DNA of 33,586 nt from contig NZ_CAKZNF010000066.1 in assembly GCF_937129435.1 (NCBI RefSeq), positions 1-33,586 of the forward strand, in the 5' to 3' direction. Shown one piece after another: positions 23,821-32,140 of the stretch. The stretch is from an uncultured Parasphingopyxis sp. (GTDB taxonomy: Bacteria > Pseudomonadota > Alphaproteobacteria > Sphingomonadales > Sphingomonadaceae). How positions within the stretch are numbered: the first letter of the stretch is position 1; each line of letters starts with the position of its first letter. The notes below the pieces were generated by a model, which was given only the letters and a program-made list of their open reading frames with translations, was not told the DNA's origin and searched no databases. The translations under genes were made by a program, and so were the position numbers.

Positions 23821-24657
23821 TCAGGCGCTCTTCTTCTTGCGTGAGCGCGCGGCTTTCGTCTTGCTGCCCTTTTCACTACCGACGGATTTCTTGAGCGCCG
23901 CCATCAGATCGATGACATTGCCTTTCTCGCCGCCGGTCTCCTCGTCGTCGTCCTCGATCACCGTCTTGCCCTTGGCCTCGCGTTTCTTCTCGATCAGGCG
24001 TTTGAGGGCGTCGACATAGCGGTCCTCGAACTCGCCCGCATCGAACGGCGCGGTCTTCTTCTCGATCAGCGTTTCGGCGAGGTCGAGCAGCTCGTCATCG
24101 GGCTCGATGTCGTCGATCTCATCGAAGAAGCTCTCGCCTTCGCGCACCTCTTCGGCGTAGCGCAGCGTTTCGAGCAGCAATCCCTTGCCGCAGGGGCGCA
24201 GGCTGACGACATATTCGCGGCCGCGGAGCGCCAGCTGCCCGAGCCCCACCATCTTCGTCTTGCGCAGGGCATCGCGCAGCACGACGAACGCTTCTTCGGC
24301 CAAATCGTCGGCGGGGGCGACATAATAGGGCTTGTCGTAATAGAGCGGGCTGATTTCGTGCGCTTCGACGAATTGCGTCAGTTCGAGCGTCTTCTTGCTC
24401 TCCAGCTTGACCGCATCGATCTCCTCGGGTTCGAGCAGGACGTAATTGCCCTTCTCGATCTCATAGCCCTTCATGATGTCATCGGTGTCGACCGGGCCTA
24501 CGCCGGGCGCGATCTTTTCGTATTTGATCGGTTTCCCCGAAGGCTCGTGAATCTGTCGGAACGAGATTTTCGCGCCGCTCTTCGTGGCGGTGTAGATCTC
24601 GACGGGGATCGAGACGAGCGCGAGGCGAATCTGACCCTTCCAATATGCGTGCGGCAT
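23821..24657 (-). CDS. ku: Ku, DNA end-binding protein of bacterial NHEJ
   Basis: 278 residues, the length of bacterial homodimeric Ku. It threads onto broken ends and recruits LigD. The Ku core is plain: YWKGQIRLALVSIPVEIYTAT at the N-terminus (split here at the family's conserved W-K-G), SFRQIHEPSGKPI, then YVLLEPEEID, and later PLYYDKPYYVAP. The C-terminus is an extended Lys-rich tail (TKAARSRKKKSA) that in the family aids DNA sliding. GAGG lies 6 nt before the ATG. The 121-bp gap to divergent paoA holds a candidate stress-sigma promoter. LigD follows 3 nt downstream. Confidence 0.95.
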   Translation of the reverse strand: MPHAYWKGQIRLALVSIPVEIYTATKSGAKISFRQIHEPSGKPIKYEKIAPGVGPVDTDDIMKGYEIEKGNYVLLEPEEIDAVKLESKKTLELTQFVEAHEISPLYYDKPYYVAPADDLAEEAFVVLRDALRKTKMVGLGQLALRGREYVVSLRPCGKGLLLETLRYAEEVREGESFFDEIDDIEPDDELLDLAETLIEKKTAPFDAGEFEDRYVDALKRLIEKKREAKGKTVIEDDDEETGGEKGNVIDLMAALKKSVGSEKGSKTKAARSRKKKSA

Positions 24658-24690
24658 GTGCGGCCTCTGTTTCTGGCGGTTATCGAGTCG

Positions 24691-24715
24691 AACCGCTCAG
24701 CAAGCCGACGGTTCC
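24691..24715 (-). promoter_or_regulatory. Candidate general-stress (EcfG-type) promoter of ku-ligD
   Basis: On the minus strand, GGAAC (24715-24711), 16 bp, then GGTT (24694-24691). The alphaproteobacterial EcfG consensus is GGAAC-N16/17-CGTT, so one base of the -10 differs. It lies about 34 bp before the ku start codon, a suitable distance. In Sinorhizobium one ku gene is under the stress sigma factor RpoE2, which makes this plausible but unproven. The segment is itself partly palindromic, so a chance match or an operator is possible. Confidence 0.35.
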
Positions 24716-24778
24716 GCCCCGAAAAGGCAGCGCGAGGAACATCCTCGGCCCATGCGCGTCTTTCGATTGGAGGCGCAC

Positions 24779-25285
24779 ATGGAAACACGGCTATCGATCA
24801 ACGGCGACACGCACATGCTGGACGCCGATCCGCGCACGACGTTGCTCGATGCGTTACGCAACCATCTCGGCCTGACCGGCAGCAAGAAGGGCTGCGACCA
24901 TGGCCAATGCGGCGCCTGCACCGTGTTGATCGACGGCCGCCGGATCAACAGCTGCCTGACGCTCGCCTGCATGCATGACGGGCAGGAGATCACCACGATC
25001 GAGGGACTGGGCGAACCGGGCAACCTCTCTCCGCTGCAGGCGGCGTTCGTCAGGCATGACGGATATCAGTGCGGCTATTGCACGCCGGGCCAGATCTGTT
25101 CGGCAACGGCGATGCTCAAGGAAGCCGAGCAGGGCTGGCCAAGCTATGTCAGCGATGACCTTGACGGGGCGCCTGCGCTTGACGGGGAGGAAATCTCCGA
25201 ACGGATGAGCGGCAATCTGTGCCGCTGCGGCGCTTACTCGAATATCGTCGATGCCATAACGCAGGTGGTGGGAGAAAGGGCATGA
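24779..25285 (+). CDS. paoA: PaoA-like [2Fe-2S] subunit of molybdenum aldehyde oxidoreductase
   Basis: 168 residues. Electron-transfer subunit of a xanthine-oxidase-family aldehyde oxidoreductase. Two [2Fe-2S] sites are complete: Cys39, 44, 47 and 59 (plant-ferredoxin type, [12 protein letters not shown]) and Cys98, 101, 148 and 150 ([14 protein letters not shown]). The start at 24779 has GGAGG 5 nt upstream. E. coli PaoA (YagT) has a Tat signal; here the protein begins METRLSING with no twin-arginine leader, so the complex should be cytoplasmic unless another route exists. The stop overlaps the paoB start (ATGA), marking a coupled operon, divergent from ku. Confidence 0.92.
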   Translation: METRLSINGDTHMLDADPRTTLLDALRNHLGLTGSKKGCDHGQCGACTVLIDGRRINSCLTLACMHDGQEITTIEGLGEPGNLSPLQAAFVRHDGYQCGYCTPGQICSATAMLKEAEQGWPSYVSDDLDGAPALDGEEISERMSGNLCRCGAYSNIVDAITQVVGERA

Positions 25286-26262
25286 AACCCTTCGACTATC
25301 GCCGCGCCGAAAGTCCCTCCGATGCCACCGATGCCGGTGCGCGGATCATCGCCGGGGGCACCAACCTGCTCGACCTGATGAAACTGGAGATCGAGCGGCC
25401 CGATACGTTGATCGACATCAACCGGCTCGACCTCAAGGCGATCGAGGAAACCGAGGAGGGCGGGCTGCGCATCGGCGCGCTCGTCACCAACAGCGACTGC
25501 GCCGCCGATCCGCGGATCCGGCGCGACTATGGCGTCCTGGCGCGCGCCATTCTTGCCGGAGCAAGCGGGCAGCTCAGAAACAAGGCAACGACCGGCGGCA
25601 ATCTCTGTCAGCGCACCCGCTGCGGCTATTTCTACGATACGGCGATGCCGTGCAACAAGCGCGACCCCGGCAGCGGATGCCAGGCGAAGGACGGCTTCAA
25701 CCGCATCCATGCTGTGCTTGGTGCCAGCGAGGCGTGCATCGCGACCTATCCCGGCGACATGGCCGTGGCGATGACGGCGCTCGACGCGACGGTCGAGATC
25801 GAGAGCAAGGGCGGCGAAACGCGAATCGTTCCCGTCGCAGACTTCCATCGCCTTCCCGGCGATACGCCCGAGCGCGACAATGTGCTCGACCCCGGGGACC
25901 TGATCACGGCCGTTACCCTGCCTCCGCCGCCCGGCGGCGTCCATCTGTACCGCAAGGTCCGCGATCGGGCCTCCTATGCCTTTGCGCTCGTGTCCGTGGC
26001 GGCGGTTGTGACGATAGCGGACGGCCGGTTCGAACGCGTCGCGCTGGCCTTTGGCGGTCTCGCGCACAAGCCTTGGCGCGACCCCCGCGTGGAGGAACTG
26101 CTCACTGGTGAGGAGCCCGGCCCGGCGCTGTTCGACGAGGCGGCGGAGATGTTGCTCGCGGACGCCGAGGGACACGGCCACAATGATTTCAAAATACCGC
26201 TTGCCTGGCGTACGCTGCGCGCCGTGCTGACCGAAGCGAGCGAGCGCGGAGACACGGCATGA
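25282..26262 (+). CDS. paoB: PaoB-like FAD and [4Fe-4S] subunit of aldehyde oxidoreductase
   Basis: 326 residues of the CO-dehydrogenase/xanthine-dehydrogenase FAD-binding type. FAD contacts: [13 protein letters not shown] at 22-34 and [12 protein letters not shown] at 103-114. Cys109, 114, 124 and 133 lie in the loop [20 protein letters not shown], the extra four-cysteine cluster that marks PaoB/YagS-type subunits with a [4Fe-4S] centre, absent from ordinary xanthine dehydrogenases. This separates the enzyme from XdhA/CoxM proteins. Both ends overlap the neighbours by 4 nt (ATGA), giving the order paoA-paoB-paoC. Confidence 0.92.
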   Translation: MKPFDYRRAESPSDATDAGARIIAGGTNLLDLMKLEIERPDTLIDINRLDLKAIEETEEGGLRIGALVTNSDCAADPRIRRDYGVLARAILAGASGQLRNKATTGGNLCQRTRCGYFYDTAMPCNKRDPGSGCQAKDGFNRIHAVLGASEACIATYPGDMAVAMTALDATVEIESKGGETRIVPVADFHRLPGDTPERDNVLDPGDLITAVTLPPPPGGVHLYRKVRDRASYAFALVSVAAVVTIADGRFERVALAFGGLAHKPWRDPRVEELLTGEEPGPALFDEAAEMLLADAEGHGHNDFKIPLAWRTLRAVLTEASERGDTA

Positions 26263-28460
26263 CCAACAGCCTGACCATGGACACGCCGGCCGAGCGCCGC
26301 CGTCTCGACGAAATGCATCAGGGGCTCGTCGGCGAACCGCTTGACCGACCCGATGGCCCGCTCAAGGTTTCGGGACGCGCCACCTATGCGCATGAATGGA
26401 ATCTGGAAGACACCGCCTATGGTGTGCTCGTTCGCGCGACGATTGCGAAAGGCAAGGCCGCGATCGCCAATCGCGCCGAGATCGAGGCCATGGACGGCGT
26501 GCTGACCGTCCTCACCGACAATCGCTTCCTTCGCAACCCCGCCCAGGGAACGGCGGGAGAGGCGCCCGTGCAATCCGGCCTCGATGTCGAATATTTCGGC
26601 CAGCCCGTCGCGCTCGTGGTGGCCGAGACCTTCGAACAGGCGCGCCATGCCGCGCAGGCCGTGATTTTCGATGGCGAGGCAGAAGCCGATGTGCCGTTCG
26701 ATCCCGAAGCGGTCGATCCCGAAGAGCAGGAGGACGAAACAGTCGACCAGGGCGATCTCGACGCGGCGATGCGAGAGGCCGCGCACAGCATCGACGCCGT
26801 CTATCGCACCGCCGGGCACGCTGCCGCCGCTATGGAGCCGCATTGCTCGATCGCAAGCTGGGACGGCGACGAACTGACGCTGCGCGGCTCGTATCAGATG
26901 CTCAAATACAATGTCGCCGAACTGGCCGATGCGCTGGGCATCGACGAGGACAAGGTCCGCATTCTCTCGCCCTTTGTCGGCGGCGGCTTTGGCTCGAAAC
27001 TCGGCATCTCCCCTGAAGCGGTGAGCGCCGCCATCGCGGCGAAGGCGCTCGGCCGGCCGGTGGTCGTCAATATGGCGCGGCAACAGGTTTTCGATGCGAT
27101 CCTTCGCCGCTCCGAAACGCGCCAGCATGTGCGTTTGGCCGCCGATGAAGACGGCAGACTTACGGGTATTGGCCACGAAGCGCTCGTTTCGAACGCCCCC
27201 GGCGAGGAATTCGCCGAGCCGGTGACGCAGTCCACCCACTTCCTTTATGCGGGCGAAAGCCGGAAGCTGGGCCTGTCGATCGCCCGTATCCATCGTACGC
27301 CGGCCGGATCGGTCCGCGCGCCCGGCGAGGCGGTTGGGATGCCCGTGCTCGAATGCGCGATGGACGAACTGGCCGAAGCCGCCGCCATTGATCCCGTCGA
27401 ACTGCGCAAGCGCAATATCCCGGAGCGCCATCCCGAAGAGGACATCCCGTTTTCGTCGCGGAAATATGTCGAGGCGCTCGACGAGGGCGCACGCCGCTTC
27501 GGCTGGGATAAGCGCAATCGGCATCCCGGCGGGCTGGTCGAGGGAGAGTGGCTGATCGGCCATGGCATGGCCGGCGCCTCTCGCGTCAACATGCTCAACG
27601 CGGCCGAGGCCCGCGTGACACTTTCGGCCGACGGGCATGCGACGGTCGAGACCGACATGACCGATATCGGCACGGGCACATACGCTATCCTCTCGCAGGT
27701 CGCGGGAGAGATGCTCGGCCTGCCGATCGACAAAGTCGAGACGAAGCTCGGCGACAGCAGCTTCCCCAAGGGGCCGGGGTCGGGCGGGTCATGGGGCGCG
27801 TCGTCTTCGGGGTCCGCCGTCTTCCTCGCCTGCGAGGAAATCCGCAAGGCAATCTGCGAAAGGCTGGACTGCGAAGAATCCGATCTGACGCTGAAGGACG
27901 GGACGGCAACTGCGGGGAACCGTTCCCTCCCGCTTGCGGATCTGCTCGGCGGCGACGATCTGGTCGGCGAGGGCAAGATCGAGCCGGGCAAGACGGGCGA
28001 GGAATGCGCCCAGGCCACCTATGGCGCCTATTTCTGCGAGGTGGCCGTCAACCGCTACACCGGCGAAACGCGCGTGCGGCGGATGACCGGCGTGTTCGGC
28101 GCCGGGCGCATTCTCAACCGGAAGACGGCGACATCGCAATGCCTGGGCGGCATTACATGGGGCATCGGCATGGCGCTCACCGAAGAACTGGTCCACGACC
28201 CGCGCGACGGCCATATCGTCAACCGCGATCTCGCCGAATATCACGTGCCGGTAAATCTCGACGTCCCGCAGATCGATATCGTCCTACTCGACGAGCGCGA
28301 CGACGCGGCCTCGCCGATCCAGGCGAAGGGCATCGGCGAATTAGGCCTGTGCGGTGCGGCCGGCGCCGTCGCGAACGCGATCTACAACGCGACCGGAATT
28401 CGGGTGCGGAATTTTCCGATCACGCTCGACAAGCTGATTGGCGAACTGCCGGGTAGCTAA
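26259..28460 (+). CDS. paoC: PaoC-like molybdopterin-binding catalytic subunit of aldehyde oxidoreductase
   Basis: 733 residues, the length of PaoC/YagR. It holds the molybdenum cofactor and oxidises aldehydes, often aromatic, to acids. Visible parts: an N-terminal aldehyde-oxidase a/b hammerhead ([16 protein letters not shown]), [11 protein letters not shown], the cofactor loop GGGFGSKLG near 246-254, [12 protein letters not shown] near 508-519, and the catalytic Glu694 in [10 protein letters not shown]. In known enzymes Moco carries a sulfido ligand inserted by a PaoD/XdhC chaperone; no such gene is in this window, so it must lie elsewhere. A terminator-like hairpin follows the stop at once. 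Confidence 0.93.
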   Translation: MTNSLTMDTPAERRRLDEMHQGLVGEPLDRPDGPLKVSGRATYAHEWNLEDTAYGVLVRATIAKGKAAIANRAEIEAMDGVLTVLTDNRFLRNPAQGTAGEAPVQSGLDVEYFGQPVALVVAETFEQARHAAQAVIFDGEAEADVPFDPEAVDPEEQEDETVDQGDLDAAMREAAHSIDAVYRTAGHAAAAMEPHCSIASWDGDELTLRGSYQMLKYNVAELADALGIDEDKVRILSPFVGGGFGSKLGISPEAVSAAIAAKALGRPVVVNMARQQVFDAILRRSETRQHVRLAADEDGRLTGIGHEALVSNAPGEEFAEPVTQSTHFLYAGESRKLGLSIARIHRTPAGSVRAPGEAVGMPVLECAMDELAEAAAIDPVELRKRNIPERHPEEDIPFSSRKYVEALDEGARRFGWDKRNRHPGGLVEGEWLIGHGMAGASRVNMLNAAEARVTLSADGHATVETDMTDIGTGTYAILSQVAGEMLGLPIDKVETKLGDSSFPKGPGSGGSWGASSSGSAVFLACEEIRKAICERLDCEESDLTLKDGTATAGNRSLPLADLLGGDDLVGEGKIEPGKTGEECAQATYGAYFCEVAVNRYTGETRVRRMTGVFGAGRILNRKTATSQCLGGITWGIGMALTEELVHDPRDGHIVNRDLAEYHVPVNLDVPQIDIVLLDERDDAASPIQAKGIGELGLCGAAGAVANAIYNATGIRVRNFPITLDKLIGELPGS

Positions 28461-28461
28461 A

Positions 28462-28495
28462 GAGATGGCTGCCATCTCCAAGCTACTTCTTTTTC
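28462..28495 (+). terminator. Intrinsic terminator candidate after paoC
   Basis: A 7-bp perfect inverted repeat, GAGATGG-CTG-CCATCTC (28462-28478), begins 1 nt after the paoC stop, and a T-rich tract (tacttcttttt, 28484-28494) follows a few bases later. The gap before the T-run makes it less than ideal, but the position fits operon end. Confidence 0.6.
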
Positions 28496-28550
28496 AGACA
28501 CACCTGACGAAGGGAATGACTACACAAGGCATCGTCAGCCCCTGACCCGA

Positions 28551-28670
28551 TGTCCGCAATTAGGGTCGTTAGCCGACCGGCCGGTGTAGGTTTGCGATCC
28601 GAAATAGCAGCCTGACCGATTTTCGGCTGGCCACCAAACGGGCTCAGGTTCCGCTCATGGGTGGAAAGCA
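28551..28670 (+). repeat. Dispersed intergenic repeat, copy 4
   Basis: Begins TGTCCGCAATTAGGGTCGTT, continues GACCGGCCGG (28575-28584), TTTGCGATCCGAAATAGCAG, CCTGACCGAT and ends GCTCAGGTTCCGCTCATGGG then TGGAAAGC. Same orientation as the other copies. The right inner arm is degraded (CGGCTGGCC). Confidence 0.9.
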
Positions 28671-28790
28671 ATCTCATGTGCTATCGACAAGACATGTGAT
28701 TTCTCGCAGACGAGCCGACGGCCCAAAATCCATGTCGAGAGAAGTTTGCCGGTTTTGCCCGGAACGTGGAGAAATGTCGTCTGCAAAGGG

Positions 28791-30260
28791 CTAGGCTCGT
28801 ATACGGGACCAACCGGCGGCCAGGATGGCGTTGGCGTTTGCCTCTGCACCGTCTGGCCGACCGCCAATGATCCAGAGCGCGCAAACTGAAACAAGATAGC
28901 TGACCGCCCCAAGCGCAACATTGCTGGTGAGACTCACGATCGACGGGCCGGCTCCGGAGAATGTTCCGGTGACAACCAAATACATGATCATTGCAGCCAA
29001 AAACGGCCGTCCCGCCGCAAGCAACAATTTGGCCGCACCGATTTCCTCTTCCCGCGCCAGAATGCAAAGCGCAACGAACAATACTGCCCCCATCGCCAGA
29101 AGGACGGCGGCAGCCATATCGAGCGGCGATCCCCCCGAGCTTACGATGACGCCGATCGCAATTGTCGCGATGGCCGCAGAGCCAATGGCAAGCAGCGCCG
29201 CCAACTTGGCCTTGCCGCTCGCTTGCAGGCTGGAGACGACGAGCTTGAACACGGCGTAAAATGCTGCGGCCGGAGCGATGAATTCGAGGAACGGGGCAGC
29301 CTTCGCCCATTGCGCGCCCAACAGAACGGCAACAGCGTCTTCGGACGTCGCGGCCAGACCGACGCCGAGCGGCGCCGCAATGAGGGCATAGGCGCCAAGC
29401 ATCGATTGGAGACGGGCGGGAGCGTCACCGAGCCTCATTCCGGTCTTGGCGGTAGTTACAAACGTCACCCGGTTCAGGGCCGTCGCGATCTCCTGGGTGA
29501 AAATCGACGAAAGGTCTTTCGAGACGGAGTAAAATCCGACGATATCGAGCGAGCCTATTCGTCCGACGACGAAGCGCTCGATTTCGGTCTGTACCGTTTG
29601 CGCTGCGGAAGCGAGGAACATCCAGACCGACACACCGAGCATCTCGGCGCGGCGTGCAAGCGAGAAACGTGGCCGGAACGGATGGAACACGTATGATGCC
29701 CCGCAGTACAACACGCCCTGCAGCACCGCACCGAGCACCAATGCCCAATGGTTCCGCAAGATCAGGGCGGCGGCAATGGTTGCGAAAAACGTGATCAGCC
29801 GAACCGACAATCGCATTTTCAGGTCGCGGCCGAATTCGAGATTCCGCTCGAAGTCGATCGTTCCGATATTGGCCAAGCCGTAAAACAGGAAACGGGTCGC
29901 AAGGATGGCAATGACCCATATGAGCGCCGGTTCGTCGTATATCCAAGCGACGACGGGCCCTAGCGCCACCACGATGACCGCGAGACATGCGAGAACGAGG
30001 AGTTGGATGGTCCAGACCGTATCGTAATAGCTCCGATCCGGGTCCTTCTTCCTGAGCAAGGCCTGCCGCAATCCAAGCGCGGAAAACACATCCACAATGG
30101 CAAGCGTGGCCATGGCGAGCGCAACAATGCCGAAATCGGCTGGTGTGAGAGTCCGCGCGAGCACGAAAACCGAAACCAGTCCGATCAAACGCATCGACCA
30201 GGCGATCGCGACAGCCAGCGCCGCACTGCGATAGACGCGGCCTTCAGCTGCCGTTCTCAT
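28791..30260 (-). CDS. Oligosaccharide flippase family protein (Wzx/WzxC-like)
   Basis: 489 residues, almost all membrane: roughly 12-14 helices, beginning AALAVAIAWSMRLIGLVSVFVLARTLTPADFGIVAL, a textbook start of polysaccharide exporters of the MOP superfamily (split here only for the reader). Such proteins flip undecaprenyl-linked oligosaccharides across the inner membrane. The A-R-x-L-x-P-x-D-F-G motif in the first helical hairpin is characteristic. The start at 30260 is chosen because about 10 residues before the first helix is usual; a GTG at 30317 with AAGG upstream would add 19 residues, and neither ribosome site is strong. It is divergent from the membrane protein, acyltransferase and ATP-grasp genes, with 151 bp between, and probably belongs to the same surface-glycan locus. 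Confidence 0.85.
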   Translation of the reverse strand: MRTAAEGRVYRSAALAVAIAWSMRLIGLVSVFVLARTLTPADFGIVALAMATLAIVDVFSALGLRQALLRKKDPDRSYYDTVWTIQLLVLACLAVIVVALGPVVAWIYDEPALIWVIAILATRFLFYGLANIGTIDFERNLEFGRDLKMRLSVRLITFFATIAAALILRNHWALVLGAVLQGVLYCGASYVFHPFRPRFSLARRAEMLGVSVWMFLASAAQTVQTEIERFVVGRIGSLDIVGFYSVSKDLSSIFTQEIATALNRVTFVTTAKTGMRLGDAPARLQSMLGAYALIAAPLGVGLAATSEDAVAVLLGAQWAKAAPFLEFIAPAAAFYAVFKLVVSSLQASGKAKLAALLAIGSAAIATIAIGVIVSSGGSPLDMAAAVLLAMGAVLFVALCILAREEEIGAAKLLLAAGRPFLAAMIMYLVVTGTFSGAGPSIVSLTSNVALGAVSYLVSVCALWIIGGRPDGAEANANAILAAGWSRIRA

Positions 30261-30411
30261 ATTTTCGTCTGGATCGGTCAATCTCGTCGATTCCGCTTGC
30301 ACCCGCTCGAAAGGCACACAGCCTTAGCCAAAAATCCCAAATACTTCGTAAGGATAACGTAGAGTTAGGATTGTCGCGTTAAGGGGACTGCGGGCCACGG
30401 AGATTGTCGGC

Positions 30412-31086
30412 ATGAGATATATCAACTGGGCGTTTTTCGCCGTTTTGGTCGTATATTCAGGGGTGCTGCTGGTCGTAGAGGCGAACACCTCGCAGGATTT
30501 CGTCCGCCACTATTTCAGCGACATAGAAGGTCCGCGACCCTTTTTTGCGGTCAACACGACGCTAAGCACCTTCCTGCTGACAGGGGCGGCGATGTTGCTC
30601 GTATTCGTCGTATTCTCGGGCAAGAACGACATCTCGTCCCGCGCCAAATGGTTTTTCTCGTCCCAAGCCCTCATATTGTCTTTCCTCGCGTTTGACGATC
30701 GGTTCCAACTCCACGAAGCGCTGGCCTACCGTATTGGAATTGCGGATCATTTCGTCATGGCAAGTTGGGCTGTCGCCGAGGTCGGCCTCGTGATCGCTTT
30801 CGCGAAACTGGCAGACATTACGGTTCGAGCGGCAATCCTCGTCGCCCTAGGAGGGGTCTTCTTTGCGGTCATGATGGTTTTCGACGCTGTGGTCGCGCAC
30901 GACATGACGATGCGATTGTCGATCGAAGACCTTGCCAAGAGTTGGGCCGCCGCCCTTTTCTTCGCAGCATCCTGGCATCTCGCACGATTTCATCTCGGCT
31001 TGGAAGTGCATGCTCGGTCACTAGCGACTTGGCTGGCCGAATACCGGAATCGCTCGATTAACAAACCTTTAAACGTAAAGCGCTAA
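30412..31086 (+). CDS. Multi-pass membrane protein of unknown function
   Basis: 224 residues with about six predicted membrane helices. I do not recognise a named family. Between helices lie DDRFQLHE (about 94-101) and, in the distal half, FDAVVAHDM and SIEDLAKSW, acidic and histidine residues at membrane borders that could bind metal or form an active site. GGAG lies 8 nt upstream of the ATG. It is the first of three same-strand genes (gaps of 42 and 10 bp), so it probably shares a transcript with the acyltransferase and ATP-grasp genes, and is divergent from the flippase. An envelope or glycan role is inferred from neighbours only. Confidence 0.75.
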   Translation: MRYINWAFFAVLVVYSGVLLVVEANTSQDFVRHYFSDIEGPRPFFAVNTTLSTFLLTGAAMLLVFVVFSGKNDISSRAKWFFSSQALILSFLAFDDRFQLHEALAYRIGIADHFVMASWAVAEVGLVIAFAKLADITVRAAILVALGGVFFAVMMVFDAVVAHDMTMRLSIEDLAKSWAAALFFAASWHLARFHLGLEVHARSLATWLAEYRNRSINKPLNVKR

Positions 31087-31128
31087 GCCTTTGGTTTTGG
31101 CAAGGGGCCTGAGGCTGAACCGAAATCC

Positions 31129-32130
31129 ATGGCAGGAAGTCACCAGATATTCCGCACGCTGGAACGCGCGACGCTCGATGCCGGGGCAGCGCTGAGCCGC
31201 GTTTCCCAACCTTGGATGTTCGACCGGGCGGATTGGTTCGAACTGGCCGCCAAACACACGCCCGAGGGGAAACCGCTAATCATTAAGGCGCGAGACGGCG
31301 GGTCGGCGTGTTGGCTTTTTCTCAACCAGAACGACCATTCTGCGCACGCATTGAGCAACTGGTATTGTCTGCGTTACGGGATCGTGACGGAGGGGCCGGA
31401 ACCGCCCTATGGACAGTTGGTGGACGGGCTGCGAGCTGCGGGAGTCAGCCATATTCGGCTCGCGCCGACGGCAATGGAAGATGGTTTTGTTTCCGCGCTT
31501 CACAGGCGGGGATGGCTGACAAAGCGCGAACCGATCAATGTGTCCTGGCGGATCGATACGAGCGAGATGAGCTTCGATGAATATTGGGCGGCACGCCCGT
31601 CGCGGCTTCGCAATACCGCCAAGCGAAAAGCAAAATCAGCCAAGCTGGACTTCGCGATAGGCCAGAGCATCGATGCGACGAACTGGGCGCATGTTTGCGA
31701 GGTTTTCGAAAACAGCTGGAAAAAGCCCGATGGCACACCCGCGCTCACCTACGACCTGTTCAACAGGGCAGCTGAGGCCAGGACCTTGCGTATTGGCCTC
31801 GCCTTCCATGAGGGACAAGCGGTTGCCGCGCAGCTTTGGACGATCGAGGGAGGCGTGGCGATCATTCACCTCTTATCGTATCGCGAGGACGCCAAGAAGC
31901 TCGGAGCCGGCACGGTTTTGAGCTATCAAATGTTCAAACATGCGATCGATGAAGAGCGTGTGCGACTGATCGACTTCGGTCTCGGCGATCACGCCTATAA
32001 GCGTGAGTGGATGGAATATTGCGTTCCGCTCTATTGCCTGACGGCCTATCACATCTTCAGCTTCTCGGGGCTCATTTCGATTGTGAAGATGGTAGGGCGA
32101 AAACTCTCCAATTTGCGAAGCCGGGCATAA
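31129..32130 (+). CDS. GNAT-fold acyltransferase, FemAB/CelD (BioF2-like) type
   Basis: 333 residues. The C-terminal half fits the Acetyltransf_6/FemAB-like fold: SFDEYWAARPSRLRNTAKRK, FENSWKK, LRIGLAFHEGQAVAAQLWTI, GGVAIIHLLSYREDAKKLGAG, then YQMFKHAIDE and IDFGLGDHAYKREW. Such enzymes transfer acyl or aminoacyl groups in envelope and exopolysaccharide synthesis, but the donor and acceptor are not readable. The N-terminal half (SQPWMFDRADWFELAA...) resembles the degenerate first GNAT lobe of FemAB proteins. It lies 42 bp after the membrane protein and 10 bp before the ATP-grasp gene, so the three are probably one operon. Confidence 0.85.
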   Translation: MAGSHQIFRTLERATLDAGAALSRVSQPWMFDRADWFELAAKHTPEGKPLIIKARDGGSACWLFLNQNDHSAHALSNWYCLRYGIVTEGPEPPYGQLVDGLRAAGVSHIRLAPTAMEDGFVSALHRRGWLTKREPINVSWRIDTSEMSFDEYWAARPSRLRNTAKRKAKSAKLDFAIGQSIDATNWAHVCEVFENSWKKPDGTPALTYDLFNRAAEARTLRIGLAFHEGQAVAAQLWTIEGGVAIIHLLSYREDAKKLGAGTVLSYQMFKHAIDEERVRLIDFGLGDHAYKREWMEYCVPLYCLTAYHIFSFSGLISIVKMVGRKLSNLRSRA

Positions 32131-32140
32131 AGGCCGCCAG

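Larger units (their letters stand above)
28461..28790. other. Gene-free stretch with terminator and repeat copy 4
   Basis: 330 bp between the converging paoC and flippase genes. It holds the paoC terminator candidate and repeat copy 4 (28551-28670). The last 120 bp before the flippase stop show nothing I can name. Confidence 0.6.

Noticed and set aside
25974..27638. Open frame of 554 codons antisense to paoB and paoC
   Set aside because: Both sense genes carry cofactor motifs; the antisense product has no recognisable features.
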